Positions 8,828-18,630 of a DNA stretch of 37,849 nt are shown piece after piece. The DNA comes from Bacillus sp. MM2020_1 (GTDB lineage Bacteria; Bacillota; Bacilli; Bacillales; Cytobacillaceae): the NCBI GenBank assembly GCA_011250595.1, contig JAANMP010000047.1, positions 1-37,849 on the forward strand. Direction: 5' to 3'. Within the stretch, counting starts at the first letter, position 1, and every line of letters begins with the position of its first letter. The notes beneath the pieces were generated by a model. The model was given only the letters and a program-made list of their open reading frames with translations. It was not told where the DNA came from and searched no databases. The position numbers were made by a program, and so were the translations under genes.

Positions 8828-9997
8828 ATTTACTTTATTTACATACTCACGTTTATGCTCATTAACTCCAGCCAAACAAATTGCTGCAGGATCTTTTTCA
8901 ATCGGGAACCTTGCACTTGAAATTTCAGCAAGTGAAGTTGCTTGAAATATTTCTTCGTATTCAGAAATACTGATTTCTCTACGTTCTGATATTAATTTTG
9001 CATGTTGAGCTTTGTATAAAGCTTCCCGATATTGAGGCTGCACGATGCAGGAAAAGAATTCTCCAACTGCTCCCGATCCATAACTGAATAGACCAATCCT
9101 TGATCCTGGTTCGATGTCGGTATTTAATTCTAGTAAGGATAACAAACTCAAGTACAATGATCCTGTATAAATATTGCCAACGACCTTGTTATATCTTCTG
9201 CTGATTTCAAAGTTTGCCAACAGCCTTTTCTGAACCTCATCCATGCCTTCATCAATAACTGTCCTTAATGCTTTCAAGCCTAACTTCGTATATGGCAAAT
9301 GGAAACAAATGGCCTCAAAATCTTTTAGTTCCAGTCCAGTCCTGTCCTTATACTGCTTCCAAACATTTTGGAAAAAGGAAATGTATAGTTCAACAGAATA
9401 CTTTCCTTGGACAAAAGCCGTATCAGAGTATAGAGGGCGCCAAAAGTCCATAACATCTTCTGTATGATAAACACTTGGACCTTCAATAGTCATAATCCTT
9501 GGATTAATACTCATTAAGATCGCCACCGCGCCGGCTCCTTGGGTGAATTCTCCAGGTGAATTCAAGCCATATCTTGATATATCCGATCCAAGAACTAAGA
9601 CCTTACTTTCAGGATTTAATGCGATATGCCCTTTTGCTATTTGGACGGCAGCTGTAGCACCATAGCAGGCTTCTTTTACTTCAATAGAGCGTGCATTGTT
9701 GCTTAATCCTAATAAATGATGAACATAAATTGCGGCTGCCTTTGAAAAATCAATTCCCGATTCTGTAGCAAAAATGACAAAATCAATTTTTTCCTTGTCG
9801 TCTTCATCTAAAATTTCTAATGCTGCGTTAGCCGCCAAAGTAACAGCATCCTGTGTAATCGGAGGGACAGCCATTTTCTCCTGTCCAATCCCAATAGTGA
9901 GCTTTTCTGGTTTTTCATTTCTTGCAAGAGCCAGTTTATTCATATCGATATACAGATGTGGCGTATAAAAGCCAATCTTGTCAATTCCTATTTTCAC
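8825..9997 (-). CDS. mvaS: hydroxymethylglutaryl-CoA synthase
   Basis: This enzyme condenses acetyl-CoA with acetoacetyl-CoA to HMG-CoA, the committed step toward mevalonate. It has 390 residues, the length of the bacterial enzymes. The catalytic triad is intact and at the standard positions: Glu79 in FATESGID, Cys111 in VKEACYGATAAVQ and His233 in CFHLPYTKLG. Translation starts at GTG (9997) behind AAAGGTG. The presence of both mvaS and mvaA argues for mevalonate synthesis rather than only degradation. The lower pathway kinases and decarboxylase are not in this window except for a stub of mevalonate kinase at 6 kb. Confidence 0.95.
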   Translation of the reverse strand: MKIGIDKIGFYTPHLYIDMNKLALARNEKPEKLTIGIGQEKMAVPPITQDAVTLAANAALEILDEDDKEKIDFVIFATESGIDFSKAAAIYVHHLLGLSNNARSIEVKEACYGATAAVQIAKGHIALNPESKVLVLGSDISRYGLNSPGEFTQGAGAVAILMSINPRIMTIEGPSVYHTEDVMDFWRPLYSDTAFVQGKYSVELYISFFQNVWKQYKDRTGLELKDFEAICFHLPYTKLGLKALRTVIDEGMDEVQKRLLANFEISRRYNKVVGNIYTGSLYLSLLSLLELNTDIEPGSRIGLFSYGSGAVGEFFSCIVQPQYREALYKAQHAKLISERREISISEYEEIFQATSLAEISSARFPIEKDPAAICLAGVNEHKREYVNKVN

Positions 9998-10107
9998 AAT
10001 GATTCACACCTTTTTTTCATGTCATTTTTAAAGGGCATAGGACCTTTTTCTGATTTCTCCATTTGATTGGTAGAGCCTTTTAAAGAGAAGACTCTGTTAA
10101 ACTTGGA

Positions 10108-10195
10108 TGTTGATTTAAGCTTCGGGCGCTCGCTTTCCACCGGGGAGGTCCTGGAGCCTCCTCGGCGCTTAGAGATAAGCGGGATCCATCTCGTT
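10108..10195. repeat. GC-rich dispersed intergenic repeat
   Basis: A GC-rich island (GGGCGCTCGCTTTCCACC, then GGAGGTCCTGGAGCCTCC and CGGCGCTTAG) interrupts AT-rich spacer. I recognise the wording CGCTCGCTTTCC...GCCTCCTCGGCGC as a repeat common in Bacillus spacers. The inner GGAGG/CCTCC can form a hairpin. The remainder of 9998-10394 holds no gene I would support. Confidence 0.6.
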
Positions 10196-10397
10196 TTCCT
10201 CCTTCTCTTTCATACTCTTATCTTAATACTGATCTCTTTTTCAAAAATTGATGACAATCAAAATTCATCTCTTATTAAAAAATTTCTTCGATTCACTGAG
10301 TTATTTCCATTGTTCAGTTCAAATTCATTAAACTTTTTGGTTGTGTTCTTTTAACGTCCGTCATCTAAAAAGTCTTGATACGCAAATTTTGACAAAA

Positions 10398-10429
10398 AAA
10401 ACCACTCCCCGTTGATAGGAAGTGGTTTT
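10398..10429 (-). terminator. terminator of the serine dehydratase operon
   Basis: On the minus strand AAAACCACT (10421-10429) pairs with AGTGGTTTT (10398-10406) and runs into more T. It lies 14 bases after the permease stop codon. Confidence 0.8.
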
Positions 10430-10442
10430 ACCTTTGTTATTA

Positions 10443-11756
10443 TTAGAAGAATGATTTAATACTTGCTAGGATTGTAAGAATACCGATGATAATAACAAAG
10501 ATATTGCTGAATTTGCCTCTGTACTTAGCTAGTACAGGAACTTTACGGATAGCATACATTGGTAATACACAAAGGATTGCTGCAACTAGCGGACCGCTCA
10601 AGCTATCAATTAGTCCAAGGATACTTGGGTTTGCATACGCAACATACCAGCATGATAATACTACAAAGATAAGAATTGATGTCTTAACTGTCTTTTCTTT
10701 GATGTTCTTTCCACGTGCTCTGCCAGCCTCAAGAATCATGTCACGCATAACCTCATACGCTCCAACATAGTGTCCAAGGAAAGACTTTGTTATTGCTACA
10801 AATGCGATGATAGGAGCTGCAATTGTAATTAGATTTGAGTTTTGCACATTCGCAAGATATGACAGAATAGATAGATTTTGTTCTTTTGCCATAATTAAAT
10901 CTTTTGGAGTTAAGCTCAAGACACTGCTCCAAACGAAGAACATAACTACTGCGAAGGTCATAATATAAGTAACCTTTTGGATTTGCGCGCTCTTTGCGTC
11001 AACAGCTTCGATACCATAAGTTGCTCTCTGTTTGATAACAAATTGCGAAATGATAGGAGAATGATTAAATGAGAATACGATAATTGGTAGAATCATCAAT
11101 ATCGTTCCAAAAATTCCAGTTCCAGTTGATGCACTTGAAACACTTGAGAAACTAAGCATCGACGTATTCCACTGTGGAATTAACGATACTGCAATAAAAA
11201 GTAGAGAAACGATAAACGGATATACAAGCATACTCATAAATTTCACCGTAATATCTTGTCCAAAATTTAAAATCGTGATTAGACCAAGTATTAACACAAG
11301 TGATAAGATCGCCCTTGGAGGCTCTGCCATGCCCAATTGGTGCACCATAAAACTACTAGCTGTATTGGTAAGAGCTACTGAATACATCAACACAATCGTA
11401 TAGATGGAAACAAAAAATACGATATTAAAAGTGATACTTGCCTTTTTCCCGAAATACTCTCTAATCGTGCCTGTAATCCCATCTTCAGCGGAGTTAGAAG
11501 CATAGATCATTTTAGCAAGTGCTCGATGTGAGTAGTACATGATTGGTAATGAAAGTAAAGTAATTAATAGTAATGAAAGTAAACCGCCTGCTCCGGCATT
11601 AATCGGTAAAAAAAGTACCCCTGCTCCAATTGCTGTTGCAAAAAGGCTTAAAGCCCATGTGGTATCTTGTTTATGCCATTTTTTCGGATCTGGATACTGT
11701 TTTTGTTCAGGTTGTTGATATTCGTAATCAAATTGTCCAGCGGTATTCCCATGCAT
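10443..11756 (-). CDS. HAAAP-family amino acid permease, probable serine transporter (SdaC/DlsT-like)
   Basis: This 437-residue membrane protein has about eleven hydrophobic helices and belongs to the hydroxy and aromatic amino acid permease family (E. coli SdaC, TdcC). The start of the membrane domain, WALSLFATAIGAGVLFLPIN, is diagnostic. SdaC-type members import serine with protons or sodium. The gene is the last of the operon sdaAB-sdaAA-permease on the minus strand, 98 bases after sdaAA, with GAGGAGG before its ATG. Serine as substrate is inferred from this operon. Confidence 0.88.
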   Translation of the reverse strand: MHGNTAGQFDYEYQQPEQKQYPDPKKWHKQDTTWALSLFATAIGAGVLFLPINAGAGGLLSLLLITLLSLPIMYYSHRALAKMIYASNSAEDGITGTIREYFGKKASITFNIVFFVSIYTIVLMYSVALTNTASSFMVHQLGMAEPPRAILSLVLILGLITILNFGQDITVKFMSMLVYPFIVSLLFIAVSLIPQWNTSMLSFSSVSSASTGTGIFGTILMILPIIVFSFNHSPIISQFVIKQRATYGIEAVDAKSAQIQKVTYIMTFAVVMFFVWSSVLSLTPKDLIMAKEQNLSILSYLANVQNSNLITIAAPIIAFVAITKSFLGHYVGAYEVMRDMILEAGRARGKNIKEKTVKTSILIFVVLSCWYVAYANPSILGLIDSLSGPLVAAILCVLPMYAIRKVPVLAKYRGKFSNIFVIIIGILTILASIKSFF

Positions 11757-11854
11757 AATATAGTCCTCCTCGTAATATCTTATATTTTTTATTTTAAAAA
11801 TAACTTACTACCCTTTAAAAATTTGCTCAATATTTCACAAATTGTCCGTAAATG

Positions 11855-12745
11855 TTACCTCGGTATATGTTTGTCGCCGAAGATTCTACTTTTAATCGCA
11901 ATTCCTGTCGGTGTTGCAGCAACTCCACCAAGACCTGTTTCTCTTAATTCACGAGGCATTTGCCTTCCAACTCTATACATCGCTTCAATGACTTCATCGG
12001 CATTGATCACATTTGTTACATCTGCTAATGCAATATCCGCTGCGACTAAAGCATTGGCTGTTCCGATGGCATTTCTTTTTACACAAGGTATTTCGACTAA
12101 ACCAGCAACAGGGTCACAAACAAGACCTAGTAAATTTTGCAATGCTGTTGAGAATGCTTCAGAAGATTGCTGCGGTGTTCCTCCTGCCGCTTCTACCGCT
12201 GCAGCTGCTGCCATAGCTGACGCACTTCCTACTTCAGCCTGACATCCACCGAAAGCTCCGGCAATACAAGCATTATTTGCAACAACCATCCCAAACAAAG
12301 CAGATGTGAAAAGAAAATGAATCATATCTTCACGACTTAGGTTGAGTGTATCTTTAATACCAAATAGTACGCCCGGAATCGTCCCGCTTGCACCTGCTGT
12401 TGGAGTCGCACAAATTGCCCCTAACGAAGCATTCACTTCATTCACTCCAATTGAGCTTTGGACTCCGTATACCATCAAATCCCCAGAAAGTGTTTTCCCT
12501 TTTGATCGATAGTTCATTATCTTTACTGCATCTCCACCAGTTAAACCAGTTGGTGAAAATACACCGTCGCCTTCAATGCTTCTATTAATGGAGTTTTCCA
12601 TTGTCGTTAAATTCTTTTCCATTTTGCTCCAAACCTCTTCGTAAGAAGCTTTTGTTATTCCCATTTCCTGTTCAATCATTAATGCATAAAGGGGCATTTG
12701 TCTCTTATTTGCTGCTTCGACAATTTCCTTTATTGATGTGTACAT
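11855..12745 (-). CDS. sdaAA: L-serine dehydratase, iron-sulfur-dependent, alpha subunit
   Basis: With the beta subunit this forms the oxygen-sensitive [4Fe-4S] enzyme that converts L-serine to pyruvate and ammonia. It has 296 residues, the usual length. Cysteine ligands of the cluster are visible in FGGCQAEVGSA, LVCDPVAG and EIPCVKRN. The alanine-rich AMAAAAAVEAAGG helix and the final TPTGIAIK are typical. ATG is preceded by AGGGGTG. It lies 19 bases after sdaAB and 98 before the permease. Confidence 0.95.
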   Translation of the reverse strand: MYTSIKEIVEAANKRQMPLYALMIEQEMGITKASYEEVWSKMEKNLTTMENSINRSIEGDGVFSPTGLTGGDAVKIMNYRSKGKTLSGDLMVYGVQSSIGVNEVNASLGAICATPTAGASGTIPGVLFGIKDTLNLSREDMIHFLFTSALFGMVVANNACIAGAFGGCQAEVGSASAMAAAAAVEAAGGTPQQSSEAFSTALQNLLGLVCDPVAGLVEIPCVKRNAIGTANALVAADIALADVTNVINADEVIEAMYRVGRQMPRELRETGLGGVAATPTGIAIKSRIFGDKHIPR

Positions 12746-12764
12746 ATCTTATTCACCCCTGTTT

Positions 12765-13466
12765 TTAATAGAGAATCATAATATTTGCTAAGTTGTTTAA
12801 GCTTTCTAGTTCTTTCTGGATATTTTTTGACAATAACATATCTAAAGCAAACGCATGTAAATACTTCTTACTTCCTTCTAAATGATAATAGTCGTTTACT
12901 TCTACTTCATATTTCTTAAGAATTCTGCGTAACATGAATTCAATATCCGTATCTTCAGAAATGGCGATAACAATTGGCAGTGGCCCAATTAGTTTTAATT
13001 GAAAACCATCTACCTCAATCTCTTTCACTTCAATTAATCCGCCGCCGATCGAAATTCCGAGTGTTCGAATACTTCGACTATCATCTTCCAAATAAACATC
13101 TGCTGTATTTGGGTGACCTGCTGGACTTTCCCCTGGAATTTCAATAAAAGTAATATCCATGCCTTTGGCTTCTGCTATATGAATCGCATCTGGTACCCTG
13201 CTGTCATCTGGAGCAAACCCTAATATTCCCCCAATAATGGCAAAGTCTGTTCCATGTCCTTTATGAGTTTCCGCGAAGGACTCGTAGTACTTGACGACAA
13301 CCTTCTTCGGGAGACCTTGAAATAACTTATTTGCTACAGCCCCAATTGCTAAAGCTCCTGCTGTATGTGAACTGGAAGGACCAATCATAACCGGACCCAT
13401 CACATCAAAGCAACTTTTGTACTTAACTGCCTTTTTTTCTTTAATAGGCGCCAACCCAATACTCAT
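12765..13466 (-). CDS. sdaAB: L-serine dehydratase, iron-sulfur-dependent, beta subunit
   Basis: This is the partner of the alpha subunit. The N-terminal domain carries the family motif SCFDVMGPVMIGPSSSHTAG (residues 18-37), which helps form the active site and holds the substrate-contacting serines and His. It has 233 residues. The C-terminal 70 residues occupy the place of the ACT domain (LIGPLPIVIAISEDTD onward) but are unlike the usual ACT consensus; see findings. ATG follows AAGGAGG. First gene of the operon, with a clear promoter about 200 bases upstream. Confidence 0.94.
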   Translation of the reverse strand: MSIGLAPIKEKKAVKYKSCFDVMGPVMIGPSSSHTAGALAIGAVANKLFQGLPKKVVVKYYESFAETHKGHGTDFAIIGGILGFAPDDSRVPDAIHIAEAKGMDITFIEIPGESPAGHPNTADVYLEDDSRSIRTLGISIGGGLIEVKEIEVDGFQLKLIGPLPIVIAISEDTDIEFMLRRILKKYEVEVNDYYHLEGSKKYLHAFALDMLLSKNIQKELESLNNLANIMILY

Positions 13467-13555
13467 AAAAGTACCTCCTTAAATTTGGCCCAAATGGAGT
13501 TTCATACAGTGCTTTTAGCCATTCGGACTCTAGCAGACATTAGAATAAAGATGTT

Positions 13556-13570
13556 AGAAAACGCTTCCAG
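13556..13570 (-). promoter_or_regulatory. imperfect cre (CcpA) site in the sdaAB leader
   Basis: On the minus strand TGGAAGCGTTTTCT differs from the cre consensus (TGAAARCGYTTWN) at one early position. It lies downstream of the sdaAB promoter, where CcpA could act as a roadblock. Confidence 0.4.
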
Positions 13571-13663
13571 ATTCCTGCAAAAAAATTTATTTTTCTGTAA
13601 AACTATTGCCTCATTAATAGAAATAATTTATTACAGTAATTATTTTTTATTACCACATGCAAA

Positions 13664-13692
13664 AATATATCATGCCTTCAAACCTATGTCAA
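13664..13692 (-). promoter_or_regulatory. sigma-A promoter of the sdaAB operon
   Basis: On the minus strand TTGACA (13687-13692) and TATATT (13664-13669) are 17 bases apart. The -35 is perfect. Predicted transcripts carry a leader of about 190 bases before sdaAB. Confidence 0.7.
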
Positions 13693-13742
13693 TATAATAA
13701 TAATAATAATCTATTATTATAAAAAAAAAATATTATATAACC

Positions 13743-13770
13743 TTGGAATATTTCAAAAGTTTGATATAAT
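13743..13770 (+). promoter_or_regulatory. candidate sigma-A promoter of the YheO-type regulator
   Basis: TTGGAA (13743-13748) and TATAAT (13765-13770) are 16 bases apart on the plus strand. This is divergent from the sdaAB promoter, with only about 50 bases of AT-rich DNA (AATAATAAT run) between the two -35 boxes. Confidence 0.5.
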
Positions 13771-13873
13771 CTAATTGTACTTAAAAAAAATAGGGATAAT
13801 TATACGAATTTTCCTCCACTATCCATTATCTTGTTAATAATCTGAATCAAGCGTAACCAAGCGAACAGTATAA

Positions 13874-13888
13874 TTAAAACGCTTTCAA
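13874..13888. promoter_or_regulatory. cre (CcpA) site before the regulator gene
   Basis: The minus strand reads TTGAAAGCGTTTTAA, a full match to WTGAAARCGYTTWNN. It lies about 70 bases before the regulator start codon and downstream of its predicted promoter, a position that fits catabolite repression. Confidence 0.6.
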
Positions 13889-13956
13889 TTAAAATTTAAA
13901 TAATAGCAAAAGAACTCTTGTTTATTGGAAAAGGACTATCTAAGGAGGGGTATTAA

Positions 13957-14631
13957 TTGGAGAAAGAGTTATTTCGGCACTATCAAAATATTATGAATTA
14001 CTTCGGAGCAATTTTAGGATCTAATTATGAATTTGTTTTACATGTCTTAATACCTGAGGGTGGTTCTCAGATTGGTCACATCGTCAATGGAGAATTAAGC
14101 GGCAGGACATTGAATGGGTCGTTAACGGATTACGCCAAAAAGCTTATCAGTGAAAAAGTCTATTTAGAGAAGGATTTCGTTACAGATTATGTTGGAGAAG
14201 GACCACGGGGAAAAAAGTTTCGTTCTTCTACTCTGTTTATAAAAGATTCTAAAGGTGTATTACAGGGTCTGTTATGTATAAATTTCGATGCAGACGTCTA
14301 CCGCAAAGTCGCAAAAGACGTGTTAAAGTTAGTTAATCTAAGCCTTGATATTGAACATATCGAGATGAAAACCGAACAAGAGCAGCCAGTTGAACGACTT
14401 CACGATAATGTTAGTAATATCATTTATACTGTAATCGATAAAGATATCCTAGAATCTGGTGCCCAATTATCACCAGATCAAAAGAAACTGGCGATAGCCA
14501 AATTAAAAGAATATGGGGTATTTGATATTAAAGGCACCATAAATGAAGTTTCTGATATAATGGGAATGTCTGAATCAAGTGTTTATCGTTACCTTCAGAT
14601 GGTATCACGAGATTATTCAATGCAAAAATAA
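13957..14631 (+). CDS. YheO-type PAS/helix-turn-helix transcriptional regulator
   Basis: This is a 224-residue regulator of the YheO/DauR type. The N-terminal 120 residues form the YheO PAS-like domain (NYFGAILGSNYEFVLHVL, then FIKDSKGVLQGLLCINFD). The C-terminal part holds an HTH (INEVSDIMGMSESSVYRYL, about residues 194-212). Relatives such as DauR control D-amino acid catabolism. It starts with TTG, fixed by a very strong AAGGAGGGG six bases earlier. It is divergent from the sdaAB operon, so control of serine catabolism is a fair inference; the D-serine lyase 8 kb away is another possible target. Effector unknown. Confidence 0.85.
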   Translation: MEKELFRHYQNIMNYFGAILGSNYEFVLHVLIPEGGSQIGHIVNGELSGRTLNGSLTDYAKKLISEKVYLEKDFVTDYVGEGPRGKKFRSSTLFIKDSKGVLQGLLCINFDADVYRKVAKDVLKLVNLSLDIEHIEMKTEQEQPVERLHDNVSNIIYTVIDKDILESGAQLSPDQKKLAIAKLKEYGVFDIKGTINEVSDIMGMSESSVYRYLQMVSRDYSMQK

Positions 14632-14786
14632 CCAAAGTATAATAATAGCTACAAAAAATAAGCTGGAGAGTTCCGGTAATCTGTATAGATTATTTCATTT
14701 TTAGCTCTTTTGTTCCTAGTTCTTATAGTTAATATCCTTTCATTTCGAATGAGGATTAGTCTTCATTCACTTGTTGCCCTATACAA

Positions 14787-14830
14787 AAAGGCTTCCCAAA
14801 GTTTTTCAACTTTTGGGAAGCCTTTATTAA
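14787..14830. terminator. strong hairpin terminator, 155 bases after the regulator
   Basis: AAAGGCTTCCCAAA (14787-14800) and TTTGGGAAGCCTTT (14812-14825) form a perfect 14-bp stem followed by ATTAATT. It probably ends the regulator transcript. Nothing else in 14632-14940 can be supported as a gene. Confidence 0.7.
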
Positions 14831-14944
14831 TTAAGCTTAATGTTTGTGATTCTTTGTATTTATTTAAGCGTACATTCTCTTTTACATCCGCATTATAATA
14901 AACCTTTTTGTGTAGAATATTAATTTACAATAGTCGAAATATGG

Positions 14945-14977
14945 AAAAAGCGCCATTCCGTGAAAGGGAAGACGCTT
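14945..14977 (-). terminator. terminator of the unknown two-gene cassette
   Basis: On the minus strand an imperfect stem (AAGCG and CGCTT, with TTCCC and GGAAT inside) runs into TTTTTCC. It lies about 100 bases after the last minus-strand gene. The intervening 14978-15075 shows only a near-cre sequence at 15024-15038. Confidence 0.5.
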
Positions 14978-15075
14978 GTTTGCTTGTTTGATTTATTCGG
15001 TTACCCTTATTATACAACGAGGTCGGAAGCGCTTTCAAAAAACGTCTTTTTTGTCCAATCTGTCAGAAATGTAAA

Positions 15076-15513
15076 CTATCTTAGGTCGAATGGTGTAAAG
15101 TTTTCGACTATAACTTTAACTTCCTCATGACTATATTTTCCTGAATTGAGATTTAATAATATATTTAGGGCATCAGCCTGACTGATTGTAAATTCAGAAG
15201 CTACTAGCCAAGTGTCTTTTTTCCCTTGTACGAGCTGGTTAATAAAGTGAAAGCTACCTACTTTAATTGTACCATGAGCTATAGCGATGGCTTGTTCTTT
15301 GGGAATAAACTCATGAACCCTAACAAGTATTGTTTTGCTTTCTGAATTACTTAGGAGTGTTTTTGCAGCTTCATTACGCTTTTCTTCTCTTTCGCGTCTC
15401 TTTTTACCTTCATTCTTATATTGTTCTTCAATTATTTTTACAGCTTCAGCAACACTTGTCCATGTTTCTTTCATTACAGTCCGAACTTTGTTTTGAAACT
15501 CTTCCCTATTCAT
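15076..15513 (-). CDS. uncharacterised protein, second gene of small cassette
   Basis: I do not recognise this 145-residue protein. Residues 1-50 are strongly charged and likely helical (KKRREREEKRNEAAK), perhaps a coiled coil. From about residue 57 it looks like a compact alpha/beta domain (KTILVRVHEFIPKEQAIAIA, then WLVASEFTISQADALNILLN). There is no signal peptide or membrane segment. Its ATG overlaps the TGA of the gene before it (ATGA), so the two are translationally coupled. The pair lies next to an integrase wreck, which suggests mobile-element cargo. Transcription opposes the integrase fragment. Confidence 0.65.
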   Translation of the reverse strand: MNREEFQNKVRTVMKETWTSVAEAVKIIEEQYKNEGKKRREREEKRNEAAKTLLSNSESKTILVRVHEFIPKEQAIAIAHGTIKVGSFHFINQLVQGKKDTWLVASEFTISQADALNILLNLNSGKYSHEEVKVIVENFTPFDLR

Positions 15514-15803
15514 TTATTTACCTCATTCTTAAATGACCTTGATTTCTCGGAGACATTGAAAACCCAATTTAATGCTGTTTTGTCTTTCACCATAAATCCA
15601 CAGTCTAACATGGCTCCCTTAAATGCTCCATTTGTGACGTAAAAACCATTTTCCGACCTTTTGAAAAGATGTTTCATTCCATGAGATGTATGTCGCTCAT
15701 TAAATGATTTAATACGATTGAGGTATGTTGCAACCCAAGATGCTAAATTGAACATTTCTTGCTGGGACAATTTTTCAAAGTCATTTGGATGATTAGCATC
15801 CAT
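15510..15803 (-). CDS. uncharacterised protein, first gene of small cassette
   Basis: I cannot name this 97-residue soluble protein. It has a short helical N-terminus and a compact core containing TSHGMKHLFKRSENGFYVTN followed by GAFKGAMLDCGF and NWVFNVSEKS. Small proteins of this general look occur, as far as I recall, in phages and conjugative elements of Firmicutes, but I cannot verify a family. The start codon is preceded by AAGG and, a little further, GGGGGG. The stop overlaps the next gene. Confidence 0.65.
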   Translation of the reverse strand: MDANHPNDFEKLSQQEMFNLASWVATYLNRIKSFNERHTSHGMKHLFKRSENGFYVTNGAFKGAMLDCGFMVKDKTALNWVFNVSEKSRSFKNEVNK

Positions 15804-15808
15804 TTTCC

Positions 15809-15859
15809 TTATTCCCCCCTTACTTTTTTAATTTCTATAGGGTCTATTTCGTCATCCAT
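15809..15859 (-). CDS. possible 16-codon leader ORF of the small cassette
   Basis: On the minus strand AAAAAGGAG is followed seven bases later by ATG and 16 codons (MDDEIDPIEIKKVRGE), ending in TAA five bases before the next ATG. The last codons overlap the purine-rich ribosome binding region of the downstream gene. It may be a real micropeptide, a coupling leader or chance. Confidence 0.4.
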   Translation of the reverse strand: MDDEIDPIEIKKVRGE

Positions 15860-15876
15860 TATTAAAACTCCTTTTT

Positions 15877-15891
15877 ACGAAATTTATTCGT
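15877..15891. promoter_or_regulatory. small inverted repeat at the head of the cassette
   Basis: ACGAA and TTCGT flank ATTTA, a perfect 5-bp dyad about 20 bases upstream of the leader ORF and exactly at the point where the integrase remnant loses its N-terminus. It could be an operator half or chance. Confidence 0.25.
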
Positions 15892-15892
15892 A

Positions 15893-16827
15893 TTTGTAGG
15901 TAGATTTAAAACACAAAGAGAGGCGAAAACAGCTTCTCGCCTCGTAGAACTTGCCAAAGAAAACGGAACCTACATTAAAGAATCCGAGATCCCTTTTGAA
16001 AAATTCGCCTCAGATTGGTTAAAGAACTATAGCCGCAGCGAGGTAAAGGTTAGTAGTGTACGGGCTAGGGAAAAGGAAATGCAGCATTTTATTAGGGTTT
16101 GGCGGTCTTACCCGATCAGCCGGATTACAAAGAAAATGTACCAGAACCGGATCTTTGATTTACAGCAATACAGTGAAAATTATATGGATGGCATTCATGC
16201 TTGCGGAAGGATGATTTTTAGGCATGCTGTAGAATTAGGATCGATGAAAGTTAATCCTACAGAGAATTTAGCAGCAAACAGAAGAGGAATTAGAAAAAGA
16301 AGAAGAGGAAATTGTCTTTTTGGAGAAAGAAGACCTTGCTGATTTTAACGAAAAACATGGTACGATTCAGATTATTAAAACTCTTTTCAACCCAAATAAC
16401 AATATTGAGAAATATGAGTTTCTTCCACCAAAGACAAAAAGGTTCAATCCGCACCATCAAAATTGATAATATGCTGGTGAACATGCTGAAAGAACATGAG
16501 ATTAAAAAATTGGAATCATTTACCAAGATAACGGCTTTATTTTTGCTCGAGAGGATGGACATCTACAACTAAGAAAAGTCATATCAGATACCAGATTAAA
16601 ACGGCTCCTCAAAAAGGCTGGGATTGAAAGGAACATTACTCCACCCCCATTCCGGCACCCACACATCTTTCCTAATTGAAGCTGGAGTCGGTATTAAGGA
16701 AATACAGCAGCAGTTAGGACATACGGATATTAATACCATAATGAATATCTATGCTCATATGACTGCCAATATGGAAGAAAAGGCCTCCCAACAGTTTAGC
16801 AAACTGATGAAAGACCTTCTCCTATAG
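15893..16827 (+). pseudogene. degraded ICE/phage-type tyrosine integrase
   Basis: Successive frames spell a Tn916/ICEBs1-like integrase that is no longer functional. 15893-16290 encodes the tail of the N-terminal arm-binding domain (FKTQREAKTASRLVELAKEN) and the core-binding SAM-like domain. The frame shifts near 16300 (EEEEIVFLEKEDLADFN), and the segment that should carry the first catalytic Arg is deleted. NPNNNIEKYEFLPPKTK and GSIRTIKIDNMLVNMLKE follow in other frames. The end reads PHSGTHTSFLIEAGVGIKEI, then QQLGHTDINTIMNIYAHM. HSLRHT has become HSGTHT, so the second catalytic Arg is lost too. The first 50 or so residues are missing. Confidence 0.9.
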
Positions 16828-16939
16828 TTAGCTTTTTGTCACAGGTTGCCGTGTTTTTTATAAAACGAGGACAAATCCGAGGACAAGAAAAGCATATTAT
16901 CATTTTAGACGTTGATATAACAGGGTTTTAAATCCCTAA

Positions 16940-18577
<1,638 letters not shown>

Positions 18578-18630
18578 TTAAAAACCTCCTCATATCATTT
18601 AAGTTCTTTGTATTTTTTTAGGTAAAAATC

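Noticed and set aside
13694..13733. AATAATAAT run as a CRISPR-like or variable repeat
   Set aside because: It is a simple AT-rich stretch between two promoters with no unit longer than three bases and no spacers.
14710..14898. 62-codon frame after the regulator
   Set aside because: It is interrupted by the strong terminator hairpin at 14787-14830 and lacks a start signal.
15024..15038. cre-like sequence (TTGAAAGCGCTTCCG on minus)
   Set aside because: It fails one core position and lies downstream of a gene end, with no promoter that it could control.
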